From Falciphora oryzae (taxonomy: Eukaryota > Ascomycota > Sordariomycetes > Magnaporthales > Magnaporthaceae): a stretch of 64,000 nucleotides of DNA. The notes beneath the pieces were generated by a model that was not told the origin of the DNA, searched no databases, and saw nothing but the letters and a program-made list of their open reading frames with translations. Location: NCBI GenBank assembly GCA_000733355.1, contig JNVV01000031.1, positions 66,993 to 130,992 of the forward strand, in the 5' to 3' direction. Below are positions 46,207 through 57,123 of this stretch, one piece after another. How positions within the stretch are numbered: the stretch's first letter is position 1; each line of letters begins with the position of its first letter. Both the position numbers and the translations under genes were made by a program.

Positions 46207-49200
46207 CCTTGCAAACCTTTTTCGCTGCCTTTTTTTTTTTTTTTCCACCTGTTTTTTCACCCTCGTTTTTTTTTCCCGCCGCTGCTCCCCTCTTTCGTTC
46301 CCCCCCCTTATCTGCTGCTCCCTGCAAATCAAATGTTTCCAGGCCGTTCCAGTTTTAGGGGTTAGGCCACGCCGCTTGCGCCAGCCCGCCCGCCGGGGAA
46401 CCTGGAGCTGTCTTCCGTCGCCTGTTCCCCTCCACCAAGGTGGGGAAGCAGCCCACTGCGACTCGCCTGCCGCTGGTTGAGCGCTGTTGCCAGCGCAATC
46501 AAATGACAATGGAAACAAAACTGCCGTGATCCCTCACTTGGTTTGCCTGCCATCTCCTGCACTGCGGGCTCCTTGTGCAGCCCCTGGCACGCGACCTGGG
46601 GCCAACTCTTCTGTCGCCCAGCCCTCTCCTTTATGCCGCCCCTCTGCACCAACTCAGTAGCTGCGCAGGCAAGGCAAGGCGGGCCACGGCCTAGCTCCGA
46701 GTGACCGTGCGCCAACTAGAGCTGCCTGGGAGGAGACTTGGTGCTAGTCAGTCGCTGCGTCTGGTGGCTGTTGGCAGCAAGTTTTTTGCCTTCTTTTCTT
46801 GTTCTTGTCCGTTCAAAAAAAAAAAAATTTTCTCCTCGTCCTCGCCTTCGCCCCTCTGTTTCTGTAAGCAGTCTCCACCAGGTTCGGCGATCCGCCGTGT
46901 CGGGGCTCGCCGTAAGCTGGAAACAAACACCCAGCGGCCTGCTCGGTGCTGTCGCGCGCTCCGTTCGGCGTGACCGCTTGGCTCAGTCGCCCTGCGTGGT
47001 TCCTCGACTCGGTCGGTGGCCAGGTCGGACGTGTTTGGCGCTCGGATCATCGCAGGCTCTGCCCACGGACCCCTCTGTCCTGCGGATGGCCACCCCGTTC
47101 AGGAAAAGATTCAAAAAGAAAAATAATAATAATAAAACCCGCGAGGCCCACTATTATGGGATTGAGTCGTTGCTTCGCATCCGAGCTCGTCTCGCTGCCC
47201 GCCTGTGTCGCGCAAGGCCTCCACGTTCCTTTTTTGACAGCCGATCGGATACGCCCGAGCCCGCAAAGTCAAAAAAGCCAAACTTTCGACGTGAACTAGG
47301 CGGGCAGTCAGGCAGTGTCTTGTTCTGCCGTCGGCTGCCGGCGGGCAGCAGCTCGAGTGTCCGCGTGTTCGAGCTTAGCAGGGCGGGATTGTGTGGGGTT
47401 CGATGGCAGGCGGTGGTTGTTTGAAGCAACACCGCCGGCACCACCACCACCTCAGCAATGGGGAGCCCCTTGGGCTCACACCCTTTTTGCCCGCTGGTCC
47501 TTGGCGGTCTGCAGAGGCCAAGCCGGTCGCCCCTCCCCCGCGCAGGTCGCCGCCCCAACTTTGCAGAAGAGCGGGATCAAATGGTTTTAGGCCTGCACCA
47601 GGCTTGCGCGCGAAGTGCTGGCGGTGGTTGGGTAAAATTTCGGTTCGCGTTTCTCGCCGCTGTTTCGTCGTCTCCGCCACGCCGTGGGTAGGTGATGGAT
47701 GAGGGTTTTCTCTCTACCCCAGTTTGGTATCCCGTCCTCTCCACTCGCCTTTTATTGTTCTTGCTCCGTCTGTCGGTCCGCTCTGGGCGGCTCGAGCCGG
47801 CGGGCAACTGGTCGGCCAGTCGCGTGCAATTCCCCTGGGCCAAAAAGAACCAGTGTAGCGAGCCAAACATGAATGTCTGGCAAGCAACGAGCCGTCCTGC
47901 TCCGCCAGACGAGAGGCTGTGGAAGTCTCGTGCGACAAGACTAAACCACAACTGAGCTTCGGCGCTGTCCGTCGCTGCCCAGCCCCCGTCCGCTTATTTT
48001 TGCCTCAAGGAGATGGTGCCGCCGACGTAACTCCCCAGGGCGCAGACGCCGCCGTCCCAGCTTCAGACAAACGCAGCAGCGCCTGGTCCCGCAACAAATG
48101 CTGACACCCGTGCCAGGCCCTTCCAAGACTCGCCGTGCGTAATCGGGTTTGCCGTGACTTGCTGTTGACTTGCCCCAGCCAAGGAGCCCATCGGTCGATC
48201 AGGTGCTTGCAGGGCGATACCGCCGTCGCTGCGAATTTCCCTTGCCGGCGGTTCGAACGTGTCGAGGCGCGTTTGCTGTGATGACACAACCTGACAGACG
48301 AGGCTCTACCAGCCGTTGTCGCGCCTCAGCAGGCCTGGTCTCCTACTGGTGTGGGTGAGCGCGCGTGTGTGCTCAAAAAGGAGTCTGCAGCCGCTCGCCC
48401 GGCTTGCAAGTTTTGCTGGCGAAAAGGCCTGAACCAGGCCGTGAACCAAGCAGATTGGCCGTGGTAGAGCTCTTTATTTATGAGCGAGAGCAGGAGTAGC
48501 AGACGCTCTATTGAATGGGGAAGCCCCCAACACCAACCACCGGACCCAAAGTCTGGGTCGTCCATCGTCACCCTCAATACACCTTGCCCCGGAGCGTCGC
48601 AAGACCGGCCCTTCCCCATATTCCTCTATTCGTCCAAGAAATGTGCATCTCGGCTTGTCCAGAACGGCGAATACATATGTGGGGATCACCAGCCATTCAC
48701 GGTCACCTACAGCCCCATGCTGCAGACCGCCAGCCCTCACAGCACACCCAACTGTTGTTTGCAGGATGGCGCCCAGCGCTTCCTTTACTCTTTTCCCTGC
48801 TCGATTTCCCCGCACCGAGATTCGCGAGCGAATTAGATCGCACCGATTTGCCAGGGCACCCGGAACCTCAGTCCATCTTTGTCGGCTCCGGCCACTTGCT
48901 CGGCCCCGTTCCTCGTCTCGCTGCTTTCCCTTCGCCGACGGATAGCGCGACACGCTTAGGGAGTATAACAGCCATCGTCGCCCTATTCGCTGTCTCTTCT
49001 CAATCACTCTCAGTTGCGCCCATTGAAGTGTAAAGGTGTTTCGTTTCTGATTGTCACTGCGCTCCCTCAGGACCGCAATCCCCTCCGCCTTGAACGTGAT
49101 AGTCACCAGGACGATGCCCACCTGGTGCTATTTCCGGCCTTGGGGGCAACGCAAGTGTCCTGCAGCGTACGGACACGAGCTGCAGCATGCACTCCGCACC

Positions 49201-51627
49201 GGGTCGAGGCATTGACGGGTCTCGATGCGCCTTGGTCACATCGAGTGACGAGACAATCGAATCCGTCTCCGCAATATTTCCAGACGCCAACCTAGGTAGT
49301 CAAGTGGCTTGTCAGTCCGGCCGAGAGGAAGTAATCAGGTAGCCAGCCGTCTTATACGCAAGCCCATCCAATGCGGAACCATGAGCTCCTCCCTCATACT
49401 ACCACCGCGGACGCGTCTCTCTCGGTACTCAGCAATGCTTGAAACATGGTGTGCGGTGGGATTCCTTGTCGATCTCGCTATTTAAGGCTGGGGTGGGTGT
49501 GCCATTGCTGATTCGTTGACCGCCACCCCATCTCTTCAAAGTCAACCCAGAAAGCTTGCGTCCCTCCTTCTAGTTTATCCGTCCATTGACGCACCAACAC
49601 CTCCCTTTGCTACGTCGCTGTGAGGGGGAAAATATGAAGAAAATAGGATGGCCTCCCAATGCGTTCTACTTATTTGGCTGTTTATTGGCGATACCAATGG
49701 TTGATCTTGCATGGAGGTGTTGGTAACAGTCACAAAGGTGTGTGCGTACACTCTCTGCATTCATGCCTTCTCCATTGGCAATGGTGCCTGTAGGTCTATC
49801 CATAACTCCGAGACCAGGTGCCGTGCCGAACTCTTGGGCCTCGTGGTCAGTTCGGCGTCTTCATCTTCCGCTCCATGCGCCGTCAGCCCCTCGGATAAGG
49901 TGGAGGATGGCTGCCCGGTCGCGAGGGCTGGAGTGCTCTCCGGGTCCTTGGTCGAGCACAGTAGGGAGTAGTCCACTCCAAGACGTTCTGTCGCTCGCCA
50001 TTACATGCTGCTTGGAGGTATCGGTAGGGACGTGATCTGATATTGTGCGTGGGGAGTCGGGTTCGGAGCCTCTCTACGATGGTGTCCTGTCCTCGAGCGT
50101 AGAATCGCAATAACTCCATTCGCACACATGGAGTAACTGTCCCTGAAAGTGGATGGTACAACCTAGAAGGAATACCAGCGATAGACTTTTGAAAATACGG
50201 GGAAGGCATGCAAGGTATGTGCACTCCGCATTATGAGGACCATGGTTACACCAAGGGAGTGCAGTCGAGTTCCTAAACAGAATGCATGCTAGCCAAGCGA
50301 CAAAGAGGTCTAACGGTCTGTCTCACGGCCGTGAATCTACACTGGAAACTTGCTCCAATCCGTCCCACCGGAAAAAGAAGGGATGCATTTAATGGCGCAG
50401 GCCTGGTGCAGGGTGGTCGGTCCTTGGGTAACACGGCGTCAATGGTCAATCATGCTTGGACAGATCAAGCTGTCGAAAGTCGTTTGCGGTTCGTTCCACA
50501 AACCGGATGGTGATTAATTGATTCTATTGGGCTCGTGGTTGTTCTCGAAGTTTCTCCCGAGCCAGTTTGGTCGGGGCCGTGTCTACATACGGCCCAAGCT
50601 CGAGAGAGGTAGGTGGTTGTCAATGGAGCTCGCAGCAATGAATGGATGTCCTCCATTCACTGAGCCCAATTCGGCTGGAAGCTGGACAGCCTAGTGACCT
50701 AGCCCCACCACTGTGGCGGGGCATCCCGTGGGTGACTTCCGTTTCGCGGTCGCTGCAAGCTTTTGCGGTGGCTGGCGGCGAGGCTGGTGTCACGTGACAA
50801 TGTTACCTAATCCCAGCCGACACGGCCAACTGCAAAGATGGAGCAAGCACAACAACGGGCACATGAGGAGCAGTTGACCGGCCGCCAACGAGCACCCGCG
50901 CCTCTCGCATTCGATATCTTTCGCCCCGAGTATCTATTCGCAACTGCTCGAGCATCCCATTGTCAGTCATTGTGCATATTCTTTACCCGAGGTTTGTCCG
51001 CAGCTCTCCGTGCCTGGCCGGGGCCCCGCTCGGAGCCCAACCCAAGCGCGTGTCAGCAAGTCCAGAGTCCCAGCCAGCCGCCGTCCATCGCATCCCTTGC
51101 CTCAGGCTCAGGCGCACGCTGGCTTCAATTGCCGCTCGCTCACTGGCTGACCCGCTCCCTTGGCTCCCCTCGCAGTTCTTGCAGGCCAGTATACTACCGC
51201 ACAGGACCCGACTTTACAACGACAAGGACCGGCGAGATCCAGCCAAAGTCGCCACACGCTGCTCTCGTCCCCGAGCCCGCCCAATTCTTGGCCGCGATTT
51301 GCGCCCTCCCCAAGCTGCGACGCGCGCGTCCGCCGTTGATGGGTCGTCGTCCTTGACCCAAGCCCACCACCGCGGCCGCCCACGAGCAGAGCCGAGCCGC
51401 CGATCCGACCGCCGCCGAGACCACAATCGCTTCCACCCCATCCATCTCCATGCGGCACAGGCCGAGCCCCATGCTCCCACCTCGACCATCGTTCCGGCTT
51501 CAGGACAGAGTTGCTTCCCATGCGGATTGAGGCTCTGAATCTCCTCGTTCTTCTCGACGCCGCACCACCCCCGGCCCTTAGCCCGCCAGAGCTCAGCTGC
51601 TGCTCGCTCTCCGACAGCCTCACATAG
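46207..51627. other. Long divergent intergenic region
   Basis: About 5.4 kb between the start codons of the methyltransferase and CCR4 genes. It contains a 15-nt T run at 46230-46244, short A runs near 46816-46828, and a CACGTG palindrome at 50789-50798. The part just upstream of CCR4 (50.8-51.6 kb) is CA-rich leader-like sequence with small upstream open frames. I see no supported gene. Confidence 0.4.
50789..50798. promoter_or_regulatory. Perfect E-box palindrome GTCACGTGAC
   Basis: This ten-base perfect palindrome lies about 830 nt upstream of the CCR4 start. It matches the Cbf1-type core (RTCACRTG) on both strands. Confidence 0.4.
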
Positions 51628-54008
51628 ATGGCCGACGGCCCCAGATACCTGCAGCAGTCGACCGGGCCAGCCTTCTACCAACAACACGCGCCCCAGAAAC
51701 CACCGCTCCCCAGCGGAGCCCTTCTCCCATCACTCCTCCATCCTTTTCTCACCACCAACCCGCCGTCACCGTCACGATCACCAGACCGCCAGGGCGCCCA
51801 CGCCCAGTCGCTGCAAGGCATGTACAACCATAACCAGCAGCAGGGACACAACTCCCGCCTCAACAACAACCCACAGGGCCAGCGCATGCCCATCCACTAC
51901 AACTTCCAGCAACCCGCCGGCCTGCAGCACCAGTCCCATGCCCAGCACCACCCCAGTCTCCAGCAGGAGCCCTCGGGCCAGGGTGCCAACGCCGGCGTGC
52001 TGGGGCACCACTCGACCTACTCGAGCGGGGTCCTGCCGAACGCGAGTCCCTTCTCTGCCAACCTCCCCAATGGCCACAACTCGGTGACCCGGGGCGGCCA
52101 GGCACAGCCTATCACTGAGGGCTGGGCCGAGCAGCTTCGGATGTACAAGGACGCCGAGAGGGCCCACGCGTCCATGATGGAACAACCCCACTACTACGCC
52201 CGCCTGAAGGCCCCGGAGAACCGCAACGCCAACTCCCCCGCCGCTGGCGCGACGTCCACAGCCGAGGGTGAGGTGGAGGACAGGAGACGGCCTGGGGCCG
52301 TCCAGATGGGCGCCAAGTCCTCCAAGCAACAGTACTGGACGAACCTCGACATGAGCGGCCAACAGATCCGGAGCCTCTCCATGAGCCTGTTCAACTATAC
52401 CTTCCTCCAGGAGCTCTACATCTGCTCTAACAAGTTGACCACCCTGACGCCGGCCATTGGAGAACTGCGCCAGCTGCGCATCCTTGATGCTTCCCACAAC
52501 CAGCTGACCGATCTTCCTGCCGAGATCGGCATGTGCACGTTCCTCAAGCACCTCCTGCTCTTCAACAACCACATCCACACCCTCCCCCACGAGATAGGCT
52601 CGCTGCATCTCCTCGAACAGCTGGGAATAGAGGGCAACCCCCTGGACCCCGACACGAAAAACATCGTCAAGACTTCGGGCACAGCTACCCTCATCAAGGA
52701 CCTCCTCGAAAAGCAGCCCGGTTCGTCGAATTTGTCCCCTTTGCATCGTGTAATTCCTGGCGCTTTGCTGACTTTGATCTTGGTGGAACCGCAGTCCCCA
52801 TGCCTCCACTACCGCGCAAGATGATCACCATCCAAGAAGACGTCTCCCCCAGCCTAGAAAGGATAAAGGTGTTCTCCTGGAACATACTCGCTAGCAGATA
52901 CGCGACGGCGATGCTATACGGCTACACCCCGTCCGGAGCCTTGGAATGGGATTACCGGAGGAGGAAGATCTACCAGGAGATTCGAGACCGCGACCCCGAT
53001 TTCTTGTGCCTCCAGGAGGTCACCACCAACGCTTTCACCGAAGATTTTAGCCCAGAGCTTGCGAGGCAAGATTACAAGGGGATCCACTTCCCGCGTACCA
53101 AGGCCAGGCTGATGAACGAGAAGGAGGGTGCCAACGTCGACGGCTGCGCGATTTTCTACAAGGGGAGCAAGTTCATCCTCCTGGACAAGCAGGTGATCGA
53201 GATGTCCAACATTGCGCTCAACCGGGCCGACATGAAGACGGGCAATGATATTTTCAACCGGGTCATGCCCAAGGACAATATCTGCGTCATGGGATTCTTT
53301 GAGAGCCGACGCACGGGAGCGAGGATGATCGTGATGAACGCGCACCTGGCCTGGGAGGGCACGCTCGCCGACGTCAAAATCGTGCAGACGGCCATCATCA
53401 TGGAGAGCCTGACAAAGTTTGCCGACAAGTACGCGCGCTGGCCTGCTTGCAAGGACAAAAAGATGATCCGGCTGCCGACGTCAGGCTCGGACGATGGGGA
53501 AGAGGAGGACGGAAGCTGGAAGAAGGAGGAGGTTGTGATCGAGCCTGCACCGTCACAGGAGTATCGCAATAACACGGACATACCCCTGTTTGTGTGCGGC
53601 GACTACAACTCGACGGCCCAGAGCGGCGTGTTTGAGCTCCTGTCCAAGGGGCGGCTCGCGCCGGACCACCCGGAGCTGGCCAAGCACTCTTACGGACTGT
53701 TCACGCGCGACGGCATCGAACACCCCTTCAGCCTGCGATCGTCGTACCAGCCGCTGGTGGGGACGCCGGACGAGATGCCCTTCACCAACTACGTGCCTGA
53801 CTTTGCCAACGTGATCGACTACATATGGTACTCGTCCAACAACCTCGAGGTGGTGGAGCTGCTGGGCCCCCCGGACGCGCAACATCTGAAGCGCGTCCCC
53901 GGGTTCCCCAACTACCATTTCCCGTCGGACCATATCCAGATCATGGCCGAGTTCGTCATCAAGGCACGGAAGGACAAGAAGGGCGGCGGGCAAGCGTCGT
54001 CATCTTGA
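51628..54008 (+). CDS. CCR4: CCR4-NOT complex deadenylase CCR4
   Basis: Two exons (51628-52720 and 52795-54008) encode 768 aa. The 74-nt intron has a non-consensus donor GTTCGT and acceptor CGCAG. CCR4 is the poly(A)-shortening nuclease of the cytoplasmic CCR4-NOT complex. The N-terminal 220 residues are Gln/Pro/His-rich. A leucine-rich repeat domain at about 230-340 (LQELYICSNKLTTLTPAIGE, LRILDASHNQLTDLPAEIG) binds the NOT1/CAF1 side. The C-terminal endonuclease/exonuclease/phosphatase domain has SWNILASRYAT, the metal ligand Glu439 in LCLQEVTT, GDYNS at 633-637 (Asp634) and the catalytic SDH at 742-744. The LRR plus EEP order is specific to fungal CCR4. All key residues are present. Confidence 0.96.
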
Positions 54009-55564
54009 GCCGGGTTCTGTTCTCTGATTCTATTTTCCTTCTCCCCGTTGTCTTTTTTACCATCGCGCACTTGTTCCTTTCGTTCGCTTTTTGGATCGTT
54101 CCGGTTAGTCTAGAAGAAGGAATGAAGGCCCGCCCGTCATTTTCTTGATCCGTCGGTTCTCCGTTTCTTTCTTCTGTTTGTCGTATCCACGCGGTCGTCC
54201 TCTTCCCTTCTGTGGCGGCGTCCGCCATGGAGGTCTTTTTTTTTTGTGTCGCGCCCGCAAACCGACACGGCAAGCCTTGAATCTTTTGCAGCCACAGGGT
54301 TTTTACTTTTGTGTGGGTTTGATTGGGGCTGGTGGTGTTCTGGATCTCGGTAACAAAATCAGCCACGCACTGAATGGGACATATCCTGCAGGATCAAAGG
54401 GGGAGTCAGGGTCACGCCGTCAATGGAAGGGTGGTGTTTTTGCCATGCATCTCTCGTCGTCACTTTCTGTGGGAGCAAAGATGGAAATGGAAAGCGGGCG
54501 TTTTGTTTCACCTCGCGTGGAATACGGTGGTGGGATGGATGGATGGGGGAAGGGGGGCCGGCCGGCTACGGTGGGTGCAAAGGATCTGGAATATTGCCAC
54601 AACAAACGCGACATTGTCTATTTCCCCGTGAATCTGGGCTTCTAACGAGAGGTGCGTTCTCATGTTGTCTATCCTCTACTACTACTCTCGTTTGTCTCGT
54701 TTCTTTTTTTTTTTTTTTTTCCCCTTTCCCTTTCTTCCTGTTCCTCCACCTTTCCCATATCTCCTGCTCTGAGCGTGGCGGCCCTTTATTTTTGGTGGCA
54801 AAGAGGGGGGTTCAGCACTAGCGTAGGCGACGGCGTCCGATGGGGGGGAAAATGATACAGCTGTACGAATATACGTTTTCGGTCCTTTTGTTTATGATTC
54901 ATTCTTGTCACACACGATCGATCGCCTGGTCCGCTTTTGCATTCTTTGCATCTTTTACTCTTCTTGGGTAAAGTCCCACGGGTCCCTCTCTTAATAACAG
55001 TGGCCGTGATCGAATGGTCCTGGAGACTCTCGGCTGCTCTGTTGTGCCATGTCTTACTACCGTCCAGGATTGGAGCCCTGTTGTGGGCGTGTGCGAGGAT
55101 CGAATCTCTGCTGAGCATCTGCCAACAACCAGAGCCTTCAATCCGACAGAGCATGGGCGGTAGTCCGAGTTTGACGTAAAAGACGGCTGGGCGCGCAGTA
55201 AGCCGCAGCAGGCAGTTCCAGTGTTGGCCTCACACGATGGGGCCAGTTGCTTTGTGGGCCTGCGCCACACACAGAGGTGAAGTCCAGGGGCAATGAGGTG
55301 GTGCGCAAATCCGTCGAGCGCAACATACACCCCAAGGGAGAGAGACACTCTAAACATCCATTGCAGTACACAAATCGTCACAGGCCGACAGCGAGGAAAC
55401 AAACAGCACATTGCAAGTAACGGAGCGAGATTTGGTGGGGTCAGATTCAGTATTGCGTGTTTCTGTACTGTGAGACCAAGGAAAACAAAGACAAAATGAA
55501 AACTAAACGCCATGGAAAAGCAGACTCCGATGGATGCTATGCACACCTCCATGAGTGGGGGTCG
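54009..55564. other. Spacer downstream of CCR4 up to the assembly gap
   Basis: CCR4 3' flank with a 17-nt T run at 54704-54720. Sequence left of the gap has stops in every minus-strand frame soon after the gap edge, so it is probably the 3' UTR of the interrupted gene. No separate gene is seen. Confidence 0.4.
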
Positions 55565-56471
55565 NNNNNNNNNNNNNNNNNNNNNNNNNNNNNNNNNNNN
55601 NNNNNNNNNNNNNNNNNNNNNNNNNNNNNNNNNNNNNNNNNNNNNNNNNNNNNNNNNNNNNNNNNNNNNNNNNNNNNNNNNNNNNNNNNNNNNNNNNNNN
55701 NNNNNNNNNNNNNNNNNNNNNNNNNNNNNNNNNNNNNNNNNNNNNNNNNNNNNNNNNNNNNNNNNNNNNNNNNNNNNNNNNNNNNNNNNNNNNNNNNNNN
55801 NNNNNNNNNNNNNNNNNNNNNNNNNNNNNNNNNNNNNNNNNNNNNNNNNNNNNNNNNNNNNNNNNNNNNNNNNNNNNNNNNNNNNNNNNNNNNNNNNNNN
55901 NNNNNNNNNNNNNNNNNNNNNNNNNNNNNNNNNNNNNNNNNNNNNNNNNNNNNNNNNNNNNNNNNNNNNNNNNNNNNNNNNNNNNNNNNNNNNNNNNNNN
56001 NNNNNNNNNNNNNNNNNNNNNNNNNNNNNNNNNNNNNNNNNNNNNNNNNNNNNNNNNNNNNNNNNNNNNNNNNNNNNNNNNNNNNNNNNNNNNNNNNNNN
56101 NNNNNNNNNNNNNNNNNNNNNNNNNNNNNNNNNNNNNNNNNNNNNNNNNNNNNNNNNNNNNNNNNNNNNNNNNNNNNNNNNNNNNNNNNNNNNNNNNNNN
56201 NNNNNNNNNNNNNNNNNNNNNNNNNNNNNNNNNNNNNNNNNNNNNNNNNNNNNNNNNNNNNNNNNNNNNNNNNNNNNNNNNNNNNNNNNNNNNNNNNNNN
56301 NNNNNNNNNNNNNNNNNNNNNNNNNNNNNNNNNNNNNNNNNNNNNNNNNNNNNNNNNNNNNNNNNNNNNNNNNNNNNNNNNNNNNNNNNNNNNNNNNNNN
56401 NNNNNNNNNNNNNNNNNNNNNNNNNNNNNNNNNNNNNNNNNNNNNNNNNNNNNNNNNNNNNNNNNNNNNNN
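55565..56471. other. Assembly gap (907 N)
   Basis: A continuous run of N lies inside, or at the end of, the basic-protein gene. The true length of missing sequence is unknown. Confidence 1.
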
Positions 56472-57123
56472 TCGCGGCGCTCGCCGTGGTGCGGGTGGTC
56501 GCGGTCCTTGCGGGGCGAGCGGTCGAAGCGGACGCGCTTGGTGTCGTAGCCGCTCGGGTCGCTCTCGGTGCGGCGGTGGCTGTGCGAGGCGCGCGGGGAC
56601 GAGGAGCCCTCGCGCTGGTGCTCGCGCTCGTGGTGCGAGACGGTGTGGCGGCGGCGCGACGGCTGGGGCTCGCGGTTGCGCGAGTCGTCGCGGTTGCGGG
56701 ACGAGCCGTGGCTGCTCTTGCGGCTGCGCTCGCGGCTGGCACGCTCGCGCTGGCGGAGGAGCTTGAGGTGCGTCTTGACCTTGGTGATGGCCATGCCTGT
56801 GGTGATATTGTCAGATTTTTATAGTCAAAAGGAGACGGAGGCCAGCGGACGGCAGGAGGCAACTTACAGTCCTTCTCGGCGACACCAGTCAGCAGCTTGT
56901 CGTACCACTCGTCGCGCTCGCGGCGGGTCAGGAGGCCGTCAGAGTAGGCGACCTGGAGGTCCTCGGCCAGCTGGACAACCTCGTCCGAGTCCTCGGCGAT
57001 GGTGGTCTCGGCACGCTTCTTGCGGACCATGCGGGACAGCTCCCAGCTGGTCTTGACGGCGGTGATGACCGAGCCGCAGGTAGCCACGGCGGCGATCTTG
57101 GGGAGGAGAACAGCGGCGGCCAT
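56472..57123 (-). CDS. Arg/Ser/His-rich basic protein, 3' part lost in gap
   Basis: Exon 1 (56868-57123) begins MAAAVLLPKIAAVATCGSVI. It continues SWELSRMVRKKRAETTIAED and DGLLTRRERDEWYDKLLTGV. A 71-nt intron (GTAAGT to CACAG) leads to exon 2 from 56796 (MAITKVKTHLKLLRQRERAS), which runs into Arg/Ser/His-rich sequence (RKSSHGSSRNRDDSRNREP) up to the N run. The first exon has a short hydrophobic N-terminus and a helical charged segment; the second is probably disordered. I do not recognise the family. The end lies in or beyond the gap; left of the gap, minus-strand frames close quickly. Confidence 0.7.

Noticed and set aside
46207..46518. 104-residue N-terminal extension of the methyltransferase
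   Set aside because: It would need a non-ATG start and includes a poly-Lys stretch made by a T run. The ATG at 46206 is the natural start.
48474..49121. 215-codon minus-strand frame in the spacer upstream of CCR4
   Set aside because: No recognisable domain, no good start context, and competing frames of similar length on the other strand.
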